From: Thiodiazotropha sp040506705
Lineage (GTDB): Bacteria > Pseudomonadota > Gammaproteobacteria > Chromatiales > Chromatiaceae
DNA length: 64,000 nt
Direction of reading: 5' to 3'
Assembly (NCBI GenBank): GCA_040506705.1
Contig: JBEVWG010000046.1
Location: forward strand, 62,001-126,000
Shown: positions 34,648 through 43,522 of the stretch, piece after piece
Position numbering within the stretch: the first letter of the stretch is position 1
How the letters are laid out: every line of letters begins with the position of its first letter
Made by a program: the position numbers and the translations under genes
The notes under the pieces: generated by a model
Seen by the model: the letters and a program-made list of their open reading frames with translations, nothing else
Databases searched by the model: none
What the model was told of the DNA's origin: nothing

Positions 34648-35925
34648 TTATCTGTAGTTGTAGTAGCCTTGTTGATACGGATTAGGTCCCTGCTGATAAG
34701 GGTTAGGTCCCTGCTGATATGGTGTGGGACCATATGGCATGTTGTATCCCGGGTTACGCCACACACGTGGTGACGGCATCATAGCTTCGTGCAACTCTCT
34801 CTCAGCCTGCATTCTATTTTTCTTTGCTTCCATCTCTGCCTGAGCAGCATCTCGCAGCTCATCAAACTCTTTAAGTATCTTGGTTACGGATTCTTTATGT
34901 AAATCCTGAACACTTTGCTGCTCCTGAGCAGTAGCAACCATCTCTGGCGCTTGATTTGAAGCAGTTGTCTGCTGTCCAGCAGTTTCAGGTACAACAACCT
35001 GAACTTCAGGCGTCACACTGTCACCAGATACCAAGCCACCTGCGTTTGACTCTTCCGCCTGGTCGCTATTTGTTGCTGAGGAGTCATCTTCAGCTGAGGA
35101 ATCCTCTGATAATTTCTCAAAAAAGGAGGTAACCTTGCTTACCATACCCTGCTCACCAGAGCTTGAATCCTCTGTAGCAGCATCAGTTGCTGTAGCCTCT
35201 TCAGCTACAGCATTGGATGTATCGGTTCCAGAGGCCTCTTCTGCCACAGCATTGGATGTGTCAGCTACAGATGCCTCCTCTGTTGCGGTATTGATTGCAT
35301 CAGATTCTGAAGCAGCCACTTCAGCTGCATCATCCCCTTCAGATTGAGATATAGTGGCCTCAACCTGCTCAGATTCTGTTACATCGCCAGTAGAATCTGT
35401 CACTGGGCTTTTCGCCAGCGAGCGGATATACATAAATCCAAGAATAATGATAATCAGCCAGAATGCGACTTTTATCCAAAAGCCACCCGAGCTTTTTGTT
35501 TCTGTTGACATTGGTGTTTCCTCCGAAGGTTTCTCTTTATCTTCTAATTTCATTTGAACCACAACATTCGATGAAGGCGCTTTGCTACTCTCATCAGCTG
35601 AGGATGAAGTCGACTTTGGTACCTCTGCTTGAGCACCTGCTGCGGCTACAGTCGTAGGTGTTGCCGCCTTGGTTTCAACAGTGGAAGACTTTTCCTCAAC
35701 CGGGGCCGCTACTGCGCTGCTCTCAGTCGTCGATTTAGTGGTAACTTTTTTCTTCGCCGCAACCTTCTTCTTGGTTGTGGCTTTTTTCTTTGTCGTGGCT
35801 TTTTTCTTCGCTACAACCTTTTTCTTGGCCACTTTCTTTTTAGCAGCTTTCTTTTTAACTGTGGTTTCGCTCTTTGCGGGTTGATTTTCTGCCTTTTCAT
35901 CGGCGCTATTAGTCTCATCAGCCAT
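34648..35925 (-). CDS. Lys/Ala/Thr-rich (histone-H1-like) protein with one membrane helix
   Basis: ATG 35925 with AGGGGAG upstream gives 425 residues; an upstream in-frame start would run into a repeat element and is unlikely. Residues 23-62 are runs of KKK with Ala, Thr and Val (AKKKVAKKKVVAKKK), like the C-terminal domain of histone H1 or AlgP. After a Ser/Ala/Glu linker there is one membrane helix (about 149-168, GGFWIKVAFWLIIIILGFMY). The rest includes repeats containing SNAVAEEA, an acidic Ser/Asp stretch, a coiled-coil-like part (residues about 345-385) and a final PNPYQQG repeat. The basic N-terminus could contact DNA or polyphosphate while anchored in the membrane, but function is unknown. 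Confidence 0.75.
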   Translation of the reverse strand: MADETNSADEKAENQPAKSETTVKKKAAKKKVAKKKVVAKKKATTKKKATTKKKVAAKKKVTTKSTTESSAVAAPVEEKSSTVETKAATPTTVAAAGAQAEVPKSTSSSADESSKAPSSNVVVQMKLEDKEKPSEETPMSTETKSSGGFWIKVAFWLIIIILGFMYIRSLAKSPVTDSTGDVTESEQVEATISQSEGDDAAEVAASESDAINTATEEASVADTSNAVAEEASGTDTSNAVAEEATATDAATEDSSSGEQGMVSKVTSFFEKLSEDSSAEDDSSATNSDQAEESNAGGLVSGDSVTPEVQVVVPETAGQQTTASNQAPEMVATAQEQQSVQDLHKESVTKILKEFDELRDAAQAEMEAKKNRMQAERELHEAMMPSPRVWRNPGYNMPYGPTPYQQGPNPYQQGPNPYQQGYYNYR

Positions 35926-35982
35926 CTTCACTCCCCTTTTAGCTGCTAGCTTCGTTACGACATTGTACCTTAAAACTTGTCG

Positions 35983-36152
35983 ATTAAAGGAACCGCTGAT
36001 CAAACCATGAATCTACGGTTTGTGACCTATTCAGGCCGCTTCTGGGTTGGATCATCGTAATAGCAGGCTATTACGGGCTATCCGCGCCTAGAATTGGCAC
36101 ATTTGGATCGAAAATCTGTTCAGCCCAGACTTATTCAGAGGTTCTCTTTAAT
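35983..36152. repeat. MITE-like element, 170 bases with terminal inverted repeats
   Basis: The left end 35983-36003 (ATTAAAGGAACCGCTGATCA in its first 20 bases) matches the reverse complement of the right end 36131-36152 at most positions. An internal perfect palindrome CGTAATAGC/GCTATTACG lies at 36056-36075. The element has no gene and sits between two minus-strand genes. This size and end structure fit a non-autonomous miniature transposable element. No second copy is seen in this window. Confidence 0.6.
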
Positions 36153-36170
36153 AGAATATTACCACCACTA

Positions 36171-36857
36171 TTAATCACTTAGCGTTGTTAACCAATCTGC
36201 AATCCAAGCTTGACTCAAATCCCCGGGATCAATGGTTCTGTACCATTTTCCATGGTGATCTATGGCAATCAGCTTAGTTCCCGCTTGAACGCTTTTCACG
36301 ATTCGATGGTCAAGGCCAGGACCAGATCGTAAATTGACCTTATCTGCTTTAACAATCCTGAGTTCACCCAGCCAATCTTCCTGAATCACCTCTTTGAGCT
36401 GATCGAGCAGTTTTGTTTCAGGTTTGAGCAATTTGGATTTAACTATCTCCCGCGCATCTCCATGTCCACTATTCGCTGCCTTTCGATACCATTCGAAGGC
36501 CTGCCGATGATCCTTTTTAATCCCTTCTCCATTGGTATAGGCCAATGCCAAGGCAAACATTGCCTCACTATGATCATGAGCAGCAGCACGTTTCCACCAA
36601 TAGATCGCCTTATCAATATTTACTCTAAGTCCATTACCATTAGCGTAGAGCCACCCCAGATGGAAAGCAGCTTCTACATGACCCTCCATGGCCAGTGGCC
36701 GCCAGAGACAAAATGCTTCTGCAAAGTCTCCCGACTTCAGCGACGCCATACCGAGTTCGAATGGGTCCCCATACGAGACGCGGCTACTAAATAGAATCAG
36801 GAGTAATAATAATCTATAACATATTGTTATTAAATAATTATTACTTTTTAAAACCAT
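36171..36857 (-). CDS. Secreted Sel1-repeat protein with C-terminal bacterial SH3 domain
   Basis: This 228-residue protein has an N-terminal hydrophobic signal segment (about 9-28). Three Sel1-like repeats follow (about 30-145), including AAFHLGWLYANGNGL and AMFALALAYTNGEGI. The C-terminus (about 168-225) is an SH3-like domain, with VNLRSGPGLDHRIV and a WYRTIDPGDLSQAWIADWL end. Sel1 repeats bind partner proteins and bacterial SH3 domains bind cell-wall peptides, so an envelope scaffold is likely. It lies 22 bases after the phosphorylase gene on the same strand. Confidence 0.8.
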   Translation of the reverse strand: MVLKSNNYLITICYRLLLLLILFSSRVSYGDPFELGMASLKSGDFAEAFCLWRPLAMEGHVEAAFHLGWLYANGNGLRVNIDKAIYWWKRAAAHDHSEAMFALALAYTNGEGIKKDHRQAFEWYRKAANSGHGDAREIVKSKLLKPETKLLDQLKEVIQEDWLGELRIVKADKVNLRSGPGLDHRIVKSVQAGTKLIAIDHHGKWYRTIDPGDLSQAWIADWLTTLSD

Positions 36858-36879
36858 ATTTAAACAATCTCAAACAAAG

Positions 36880-37626
36880 CTAACAACCCCTCTCCCTGAG
36901 TAGTGCTGTTAATAATAGTTTGACCTGTTCCATACCAAATATCAGGTTTTTCTCAATCTCTTTCATACTGATCGGAGTCTGCTGTTTACCTGCAGCCCAG
37001 TTTGATACCACCGAACAGGATGCATAACAAAGTTCGAATTCTCTAGCCAATGCCGCTTCTGGCATCCCTGTCATACCTACAATATCACAACCATCCCGTT
37101 CCATTCGTGCAACTTCGGCAGCGGTTTCCAGACGTGGCCCCTGAGTAGCACCGTAGGTTCCACTTGAAACAGAGCCAACATCACTCGATTTTGCAGCCTC
37201 AATCAGCTGCTGTCTCAATTGCTCGCAATATGGATAGGTGAAATCTATATGTGTAACCTGCTGGAGGTCACTCTCATAGATGGTTTGATCCCGGCCAAAG
37301 GTATAATCAATGATCTGATCAGGGACAACAATATTACCAGGCGCCATCTCAGATGTGATGCCACCAACTGCAGCTACACCAATGACATTATCTATTCCCA
37401 GATGGTGTAAAGCCCAAAGGTTTGCTCGATAGTTGACGCGATGCGGGGGAATGGTATGAGTTGCACCATGGCGAGGTAAAAAAACCACTTCGCTACCGGC
37501 AATCTTCCCGTGGGTAAGCGCTGCGGAAGGCTCCCCAAAAGGAGTATGACAAACCTCACGATGAGTAATTTCCAGGTCAGGAATTTTGTTCAGCCCAGTA
37601 CCGCCTATTATGGCCAGTTTCGTCAT
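36880..37626 (-). CDS. mtnP: S-methyl-5'-thioinosine/thioadenosine phosphorylase
   Basis: A 248-residue purine-nucleoside phosphorylase of the MTA/MTI group. Family motifs include IGGTGL at the start, a phosphate loop around LPRHGATHTIPPHRVNYRAN, and MTGMPEAALAREFELCYA, where the Met and Glu contact the ribose. It splits the 5'-methylthio nucleoside made during polyamine synthesis, feeding methionine and purine salvage. Pseudomonas-type enzymes with this sequence pattern prefer methylthioinosine; I cannot fix the substrate from sequence alone. Neighbouring hpt would use the released hypoxanthine. Confidence 0.88.
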   Translation of the reverse strand: MTKLAIIGGTGLNKIPDLEITHREVCHTPFGEPSAALTHGKIAGSEVVFLPRHGATHTIPPHRVNYRANLWALHHLGIDNVIGVAAVGGITSEMAPGNIVVPDQIIDYTFGRDQTIYESDLQQVTHIDFTYPYCEQLRQQLIEAAKSSDVGSVSSGTYGATQGPRLETAAEVARMERDGCDIVGMTGMPEAALAREFELCYASCSVVSNWAAGKQQTPISMKEIEKNLIFGMEQVKLLLTALLRERGC

Positions 37627-37662
37627 TTTACTCTTTATCTATTTCAGCCGAATTTGTTAATC

Positions 37663-37698
37663 CCTTTTGTAGCTGGTGCATATACCAGCCACAAAAGG
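37663..37698 (-). terminator. Stem-loop after the peroxiredoxin gene
   Basis: CCTTTTGT at 37663-37670 pairs with ACAAAAGG at 37691-37698, and after one mismatch GCTGGT pairs with ACCAGC around a 6-base loop. It lies just past the 3' end of the minus-strand peroxiredoxin gene. There is no T-run afterwards, so its strength as a terminator is uncertain. Confidence 0.5.
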
Positions 37699-37710
37699 AA
37701 TAAAGGTGTT

Positions 37711-38316
37711 TTAGAGGCTTTTACTATGTGTCGCAAGATAGCTAGCTACACCCTCTGGTGTATCCTGCATACCCGCTTCCCCATTCTTCCAGCCTGCTGG
37801 ACAAACCTCTCCATGCTCTTCATTGAACTGAAGTGCATCGACCATGCGTAGCATTTCGTCGATGTTTCTACCCAAAGGCAGATCATTGACCACCTGATGG
37901 CGCACGATACCCGACTTATCTATCAGAAAAGAACCGCGCAATGCAACGTTGCCGTCTGTTGTTTCTACATCATAGGCTTTACAAATGGCATGATTCAAGT
38001 CAGCAACCAACGGATATTTTACCGCTCCAATGCCGCCATCATTTACAGGTGTATTGCGCCAGGCATTGTGTGTGTAGTGAGAATCGATCGAACAACCCAC
38101 CACTTCAACTTTCCGTTTTTTGAACTCATCCAGCCTGTGATCGAAAGCTATGAGTTCCGAAGGACAGACAAAAGTAAAATCGAGTGGATAGAAAAACAGT
38201 ACGGCATAACTGTTCTTTATCGTCTTGCTGAAATTAAAATCATCGACTATCGTGCCGTCCCCAAGCACCGCTGCTGCTGTAAAATCTGGTGCCTCACGGC
38301 CTACTAATACACCCAC
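37711..38316 (-). CDS. 2-Cys peroxiredoxin (AhpC/TSA family)
   Basis: A 201-residue typical 2-Cys peroxiredoxin. Peroxidatic C51 is in DFTFVCPSEL and resolving C172 is in GEVCPAGW, both with standard surroundings. It removes hydrogen peroxide and organic peroxides with electrons from thioredoxin or AhpF. No ahpF or thioredoxin reductase gene adjoins. It is transcribed alone from a promoter in the 458-base region to its right. Together with tpx it gives two peroxidases within 4 kb. Confidence 0.94.
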   Translation of the reverse strand: MGVLVGREAPDFTAAAVLGDGTIVDDFNFSKTIKNSYAVLFFYPLDFTFVCPSELIAFDHRLDEFKKRKVEVVGCSIDSHYTHNAWRNTPVNDGGIGAVKYPLVADLNHAICKAYDVETTDGNVALRGSFLIDKSGIVRHQVVNDLPLGRNIDEMLRMVDALQFNEEHGEVCPAGWKNGEAGMQDTPEGVASYLATHSKSL

Positions 38317-38774
38317 AATCTACCTCCTGACAAATAAGTTAAGTTAAACCTAAAAAAATCAGTTGTCCGCTCCATTCTAATAGCAAGTTCCTGATTTTGT
38401 AGAATATAGCTTCGATGCACATGGTCACCCGTTGGGTGAATAACGCTACAGCGTGAATTGCACGCCGTCCTACTGACCTTTTCAGGTTAAAGGTGACTCT
38501 ACACACTGGTTAGTTAAAGTCGGATGCTATCTTAGAGATTCTTTCGAAATGATGCCATGATTTATGTTATGCCCTATGAAGTAGGGAAAATCACTCCTAC
38601 CATAGTCATGTAACAGTTTTTTCAATCTTGAGAGAAAATCAGGCTGGTCAGATACTACAGGTGGGATCTTCGTAAAGCGAACTATTGCTTGCAGGGAGTG
38701 GCTTCTTCCAGACAAAAAAATAGGGGGTTAAACAGCTACCCCCCATGACATTTCTCCTCCAACCGATCCTGATT
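38317..38774. other. 458-base intergenic region between hemerythrin and peroxiredoxin genes
   Basis: It holds the terminator of the hemerythrin gene (listed separately) and must hold the promoter of the peroxiredoxin gene. A small hairpin TCACCC/GGGTGA lies at 38425-38439. The only frame of note (minus strand, 38527-38715) has no ribosome site or recognisable content and is not accepted as a gene. Confidence 0.4.
38714..38744 (-). terminator. Intrinsic terminator of the hemerythrin gene
   Basis: Read on the minus strand, GGGGGT pairs with ACCCCC (38723-38728 with 38738-38743) and is followed by a run of seven T residues (complement of 38714-38720). This is a standard Rho-independent terminator 31 bases after the stop codon. 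Confidence 0.85.
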
Positions 38775-39215
38775 TTATACAGCCTGGGCAAAAACCCCGG
38801 ACTTTTCTAACGTTGGTATCAGGATCGTCTCTTCTCGCTGTATTCTGTCTTCGATCATGTCGAAAATCTCGAATGTGTCAGCAATAAACTCATCAGTAAA
38901 ATTGAAATCGCAGTTCTTCAACCATTTTCCATGGTACTGCTCAAAATGTTTTCTTATTGGTTTTTGTCCGTTGAGGAAACCCCACGCCATCGATTTCAAT
39001 TTTGGATCCTGGTGAGTCAACAGACCAGGATAAACACCCCTATCCTGTTCTGACATATGCCCCTTCATCAATTCTGCCAAATCACAAATCATCTTGTGGG
39101 TTGTCATTGCATTGGGGCGGATACTCAACTGCTCCTTAGTCATCATAGCTCTCAGGTCACTGATAATCTGTTGCATATCAGAATGGCTACCTTTCATGCT
39201 TTCCAGTGTACTCAC
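38775..39215 (-). CDS. Hemerythrin-like HHE-domain protein
   Basis: The 146-residue protein is a four-helix bundle with candidate diiron ligands H11, H40, H53, Glu56, H90, H95 and Glu128/129, the spacing of the HHE cation-binding domain. Such proteins bind O2, or sense or repair damage from NO and oxidants. It starts at ATG 39215 with AGGAGGGT upstream (complement of about 39222-39229). It is a single-gene transcript with its own terminator, next to the peroxiredoxin gene. Confidence 0.85.
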   Translation of the reverse strand: MSTLESMKGSHSDMQQIISDLRAMMTKEQLSIRPNAMTTHKMICDLAELMKGHMSEQDRGVYPGLLTHQDPKLKSMAWGFLNGQKPIRKHFEQYHGKWLKNCDFNFTDEFIADTFEIFDMIEDRIQREETILIPTLEKSGVFAQAV

Positions 39216-39446
39216 TCTCTACCCTCCTTAAATTTAGGTACAGGCTCCGAGCATTTTCTTCGGAGACAAGTAATCTCTATGAATCGTCTCAGGACTACCC
39301 AATCTAAATGTTGAGTTTCGCCTATTGGAGTTAGCTTGTACCATTTATTGATAAATAGCAATAGGTGCCTAATATCTCTACTATTTTTCTAGGAAATTAC
39401 GACAGGGTTTACCCTTGTATTGAATCTTTCAATATTAGGGATATTA

Positions 39447-39998
39447 CTAACCCTGTGGGATGGCGTAGATACCAGGGGCATTTCTGTGATACCCCATATA
39501 GTCCATTCCATAGCCAAACACATAGCGATCTTCGACATACAATCCAACAAAATCAGCAATAAAACCAATACCTTTCTGATGTTGTTTCTCCACAAGAACA
39601 GCGCTCAATACTTTTTTTGCGCCCGCTTCCTGACAAGCTTTGACAATAGTTGAAAGTGTGATGCCGTGATCGAGAATATCGTCAACAACAAGTATCGTCT
39701 CGCCACTCAGAGATGCACTGGGACGTCCCTTCCACTCTAGCTCGGACCCACTCGTTCCACCCTGGTAGCGAGTTGCATGTATGTAGTCATGTCGCAAGGG
39801 AAAATCGAGGCGGGTCAATAGCTGTCCCGTTGGAATCAATGCACCATTCATAACACACAGCACCAGAGGGTCTTCTGTCGCCAGTTGCGCTGCAATCTCC
39901 TTAGCCATCTTATCCATTGCACGTTCTACCTCTTGAGTGCTATAGATCAGGTCTGCAGTTGCCAATACTTGAGCCGCTTGTTGTGCGTTTATAGTCAT
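39447..39998 (-). CDS. hpt: Hypoxanthine-guanine phosphoribosyltransferase
   Basis: The 183-residue enzyme converts hypoxanthine or guanine plus PRPP to IMP or GMP. The PRPP-binding loop ILVVDDILDHGITL is intact, and the CVMNGALIPTGQLL and FGYGMDYMGYHRN segments match the bacterial HPRT family. It lies 105 bases after nagZ on the same strand, so it may be cotranscribed. Purine salvage here would complement the methylthio-nucleoside phosphorylase 2 kb away. Confidence 0.94.
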   Translation of the reverse strand: MTINAQQAAQVLATADLIYSTQEVERAMDKMAKEIAAQLATEDPLVLCVMNGALIPTGQLLTRLDFPLRHDYIHATRYQGGTSGSELEWKGRPSASLSGETILVVDDILDHGITLSTIVKACQEAGAKKVLSAVLVEKQHQKGIGFIADFVGLYVEDRYVFGYGMDYMGYHRNAPGIYAIPQG

Positions 39999-40103
39999 AA
40001 CTCTTTACACTTAAACTTGTTAATTGATCAATACTTAGTAAGGCATTAGCAGTGGATGAAACAGTTCGCTATCCGATTGAAATGAACCGCGCTCATTAAG
40101 GGC

Positions 40104-41153
40104 TTATTCAAGATTCAGGTCGAGTCTATTCTCTTGAGGTATCACCGATAGTTTATTTACAGCCTGTTTCCAACGTGGGTCGAGATGAACCTGCTGTAAG
40201 GATCTATGCTTTCTGCCATGCATCCTCACCAGCCTTACGTGGGCAGCAGGATCATTGTAATCTTTCACTCTTTCCAGCACCTGCCACGCGGCCGGACGAT
40301 TATTGCATACCAACACCATGTCACAGCCTGCATCAATTGCAGCTATGGCACGTTCTCCGTAGTTACCTGCTTCTTCGGCAGCTGCCATATCGAGGTCATC
40401 ACTGAAGATCACTCCCTGGAAACCAAGCTGTTGGCGCAATACGTTCTTCAGCCAAAAACCAGAAAAGCCAGCAAGATTTTTATCTATTCGCTGATAAATC
40501 ACATGGGCTGGCATTATTGCCTCCATACCCGCATCAATCATACGTTCGAATGGCCTGAGATCTTCCATTTTCAGGTCTTCAAAACGTCGCTGATCTATAG
40601 GCAAGGCATGGTGTGAATCGGCAGCAACACCACCGTGCCCCGGAAAATGTTTCCCTACTACGGCCATACCGGCTTCGTGACACCCCTGCATCCAGGATTG
40701 AGCCAAACGGGCAACTTCATCAGGTTGCTTGGAAAAGGCTCTGTCACCGATGACCTCACTAACCCCTAACCCAAGATCTAATACTGGGGCGAAACTGAAA
40801 TCCACACCACAGGCACGTAGCTCAGAAGCCATAAGCCAACCACCCAGCTCGGTCAGTTTCAGCCCTTGCTCCTCATGCTGCCGGTACTGTTCTCCATACC
40901 ATGAAGCAGGAGGTAACTCAGAAAAACCGGCTCTAAAACGCTGAACTCGTCCCCCTTCGTGGTCTACCGCGATCAACAAGTGGGGGTTTCTAACTTCATG
41001 GATCTGACTGCACAACTGGGTCAGCTGATCCATCGACTCATAGTTTCTAGTGAACAGTATCACCCCGCCTACCGCAGGATGATTAAGCATCTCCCGCTCT
41101 TCAGTGGTCATTTGCAACCCTTCCAGGTCAACCATTACCGGGCCGAGGCTCAT
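40104..41153 (-). CDS. nagZ: Beta-N-acetylhexosaminidase NagZ
   Basis: NagZ (glycoside hydrolase family 3) is a cytoplasmic enzyme that removes GlcNAc from imported muropeptides in cell-wall recycling. The sequence has GHFPGHG-like KHFPGHGGVAADSHHALP, the family signature with catalytic Asp/His loop, and FSDDLDMAA holding the nucleophile Asp. ATG 41153 with GGGG upstream gives 349 residues; the upstream TTG at 41168 adds only five residues and is less likely. A peptide transporter operon with a transpeptidase lies nearby (41.8-45.5 kb), also fitting wall recycling. Confidence 0.95.
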   Translation of the reverse strand: MSLGPVMVDLEGLQMTTEEREMLNHPAVGGVILFTRNYESMDQLTQLCSQIHEVRNPHLLIAVDHEGGRVQRFRAGFSELPPASWYGEQYRQHEEQGLKLTELGGWLMASELRACGVDFSFAPVLDLGLGVSEVIGDRAFSKQPDEVARLAQSWMQGCHEAGMAVVGKHFPGHGGVAADSHHALPIDQRRFEDLKMEDLRPFERMIDAGMEAIMPAHVIYQRIDKNLAGFSGFWLKNVLRQQLGFQGVIFSDDLDMAAAEEAGNYGERAIAAIDAGCDMVLVCNNRPAAWQVLERVKDYNDPAAHVRLVRMHGRKHRSLQQVHLDPRWKQAVNKLSVIPQENRLDLNLE

Positions 41154-41342
41154 ACACACACCCCACAATAAGAGTCACAGAGGCGGATTCTGCAACTATC
41201 CGCGATGCGATTTTTGCACCGTTGTTGTGGTGGATTATTGTCAGCTATCGATTTAGTTCTCATTTAGATATATTCGGAGATTGCTTAATTTTTAACGCAG
41301 TATGCCGTAAACATAGGTGAAGTGAAAATCAAGGCTCAAACC

Positions 41343-41750
41343 ATGCGATACCTACTCATTTTATGTTTCGTTTTTCTTTTCACCAGCCAGCCCCTTTGGG
41401 CAGAGGAGGAGGCTGAGGAGGAGGAAAAGGCGGCACCAACCATCAGTTATTATCAAATCAAACCATCCTTGGTTTCCAATCTGGCAAGTGGTGGAAAATA
41501 TATTCGCTGCGACATTCAATTAATGACCCAGGACGAGGCATTCCTTGAAGAGCTAACACTTCATGGCCCGGCAATTCGCCATACACTACTACTTCTATTG
41601 TCCGAACAGGATGGTAAAACCCTTAAAACAGCTGCAGGTAAAGAGGCCTTACGCAAAAGCGCATTAGCTGAAATTCAGAAGCTGTTGCAAGAATCGAGCG
41701 GCAAGGCTGAAGTAAAAGCACTCTTCTTCACCACCTTTTTTGTGCAATAG
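41343..41750 (+). CDS. FliL-like secreted or membrane protein
   Basis: From ATG 41343 (AAGG nine bases upstream) the protein has 135 residues; GTG 41322 is an alternative that lacks a properly spaced ribosome site. It has a hydrophobic N-terminus (about 4-20, LLILCFVFLFTSQPLWA) that may be a cleaved signal, an acidic linker EEEAEEEE, and a FliL-like domain (about 35-135: YYQIKPSLVSNL, KYIRCDIQLMTQDE, IQKLLQ, VKALFFTTFFVQ). No flagellar genes are nearby. Stand-alone FliL-like proteins occur in many gammaproteobacteria, function unknown. Confidence 0.78.
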   Translation: MRYLLILCFVFLFTSQPLWAEEEAEEEEKAAPTISYYQIKPSLVSNLASGGKYIRCDIQLMTQDEAFLEELTLHGPAIRHTLLLLLSEQDGKTLKTAAGKEALRKSALAEIQKLLQESSGKAEVKALFFTTFFVQ

Positions 41751-41801
41751 CATATTCAATAGCTTAAGTACGCGTGGGCGACTGGCCTGCTATGGCAGCC
41801 A

Positions 41802-42596
41802 TCAGAGGGGACGGTGATCCAGCCAATCCCGCAGTCGGTCTCCAAGCATATTCAGTGACAGCACAACCAACATAATCACTACACCTGGCGCCAACACCAT
41901 ATGCGGCGCCATTAACATATAGCTTGCGCCATCTCTGATCAGACTACCCCATGAAGCATCAGGTGGTTGAATACCCAATCCTAAAAAAGAAAGTCCCGCC
42001 TCAGCTATCACCATTCCAGCCATTCCGAATGTCGCTTCCACGATCAGAGGCGCCAGCAGTAGCGGTAAAAGATGGCGGGTCAGAATGTAACGACGAGGCG
42101 TTCCCAAGGCGATAGCAGCAGTCACATGATCCCGTTGTTTGAGGGACAGAACCTGGCCCCTGGTCAAACGGGCGTAGCCTACCCAGCCGACTGCAGAAAG
42201 CGCTATGATCAGATTATCGACACCCGGCCCCATAACCCCTGCCAATGCAATTGCTAAAAGAATGCCAGGGAAAGCCAGAAACACGTCCATGATTCTGACT
42301 AGTAATAGATCGAACCATCCGCCTTGATACCCAGCCAGTAATCCAACTGTGGTTCCAATCAGTAAAGAGAGGGAAACCACACCAACTGAGACCAGGAATG
42401 AGATCTGAGCACCAACCCAGATTCTAGGCAGAATAGGACGACCCAAATCATCATATCCCAGTATCCCCTGAGCACCGGGTGTTAGCAAAATTCTCTCGAG
42501 ATCTATCTGATTTGCAGATTCGTTGACCCACACGCCAGTGAGTGCAGCCAAACACCAAATGACCAGGATGGATAGTGGAAACCAGTACCTCAGCAT
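41802..42596 (-). CDS. Peptide ABC transporter permease (DppC/OppC type)
   Basis: The 264-residue integral membrane protein has about six helices and the EAA-loop region (ALGTPRRYILTRHLLPLLLAPLIV) used to contact the ATPase. The end LNMLGDRLRDWLDHR is characteristic of DppC. It forms the inner-membrane pore with the preceding permease; the two genes overlap by one base (ATG shares a base with the stop). It is the last gene of the operon starting with cysM. No ATPase gene is next to it. Confidence 0.92.
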   Translation of the reverse strand: MLRYWFPLSILVIWCLAALTGVWVNESANQIDLERILLTPGAQGILGYDDLGRPILPRIWVGAQISFLVSVGVVSLSLLIGTTVGLLAGYQGGWFDLLLVRIMDVFLAFPGILLAIALAGVMGPGVDNLIIALSAVGWVGYARLTRGQVLSLKQRDHVTAAIALGTPRRYILTRHLLPLLLAPLIVEATFGMAGMVIAEAGLSFLGLGIQPPDASWGSLIRDGASYMLMAPHMVLAPGVVIMLVVLSLNMLGDRLRDWLDHRPL

Positions 42597-43522
42597 CAGT
42601 CACTACCCAGACGAATCCGTGGATCAATAAGACCGTACAACAGGTCGGTCAAGGTATTTAACAGAACATACATTAGACTGATAAAAAGTACACAACCCTG
42701 TACTACCGGGTAGTCGCGCTTTTGAATCGCTTCGATCATCAATGAACCTATACCCGGCCAATCGAACACCACTTCTGTAACTACAGCACCACCCAGCAGA
42801 GCACCAAGCTGAAGTCCAACCAGTGTAGCCACAGGCAACCAGGCATTTCGCATCGCATGCCGCCAAATCACCTTTAACTCACTGAGACCCTTAGCTCTGG
42901 CTGTGCGTACGAAATCTTCTCCGAGTACTTCGAGCAAGCTGCTACGTACCATTCGAGCCAAAATTGCGGCAAACCCTGTACCGAGGGTAACTGCCGGCAA
43001 TATCAGACTGGCCACACCTTCCCTGCCACTCACAGGTGTCCAGCCCAACCAAAGAGAAAAACAGAGTATCAACATCGGCCCCAGCCAGAAATTGGGAATT
43101 GAGACACCCAACATAGAGAAACCCATTGCCCCCCAGTCCCATGCCTTACCTCGCTCCACCGCTGCGATAATCCCTAGTGGAATGGCTAGCAACATGGCGC
43201 AAACCAGTGCCGCAATTGCTAATTCCAGGGTTGCTGGTATCCGTTCAGCAAGCATCTCACTTACCGCTCGTCTTGAATGGAGAGATTGACCAAGATCGAA
43301 TTGGACGAGTCCAGTAAAGTAGTTCGTTAGCTGGGTGGCAATTGGTTGATCCAATCCCAGACTTGCTCGCAAGGCCTCTCTATCAGCCGGGCGTGCAGAC
43401 TCTCCCAGCATCACATCCACAGGATCCCCTGGTACCAGGTGGATCAGAAAAAAAACAAGAGAAGCCACGCCAATCATTGCACCCAGCGCACTGAATAGAC
43501 GTGACATTAAAAAACGTCCCAT
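42596..43522 (-). CDS. Peptide ABC transporter permease (DppB/OppB type)
   Basis: This 308-residue permease has the typical DppB N-terminus (LVPGDPVDVMLGESARPADREALRASLGLDQP within residues 28-60) and EAA loop ARAKGLSELKVIWRHAMRNAWLP. It partners the next permease and the peptide-binding protein gene two upstream. It starts at ATG 43522, sharing bases with the stop codon of the L,D-transpeptidase gene, so coupling is tight. The substrate could be di- or oligopeptides, including cell-wall peptides. Confidence 0.93.
   Translation of the reverse strand: MGRFLMSRLFSALGAMIGVASLVFFLIHLVPGDPVDVMLGESARPADREALRASLGLDQPIATQLTNYFTGLVQFDLGQSLHSRRAVSEMLAERIPATLELAIAALVCAMLLAIPLGIIAAVERGKAWDWGAMGFSMLGVSIPNFWLGPMLILCFSLWLGWTPVSGREGVASLILPAVTLGTGFAAILARMVRSSLLEVLGEDFVRTARAKGLSELKVIWRHAMRNAWLPVATLVGLQLGALLGGAVVTEVVFDWPGIGSLMIEAIQKRDYPVVQGCVLFISLMYVLLNTLTDLLYGLIDPRIRLGSD

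Noticed and set aside
38527..38715. 62-codon minus-strand frame between hemerythrin and peroxiredoxin genes
   Set aside because: It has no ribosome site and no recognisable pattern, and it lies right behind the intrinsic terminator of the hemerythrin gene.
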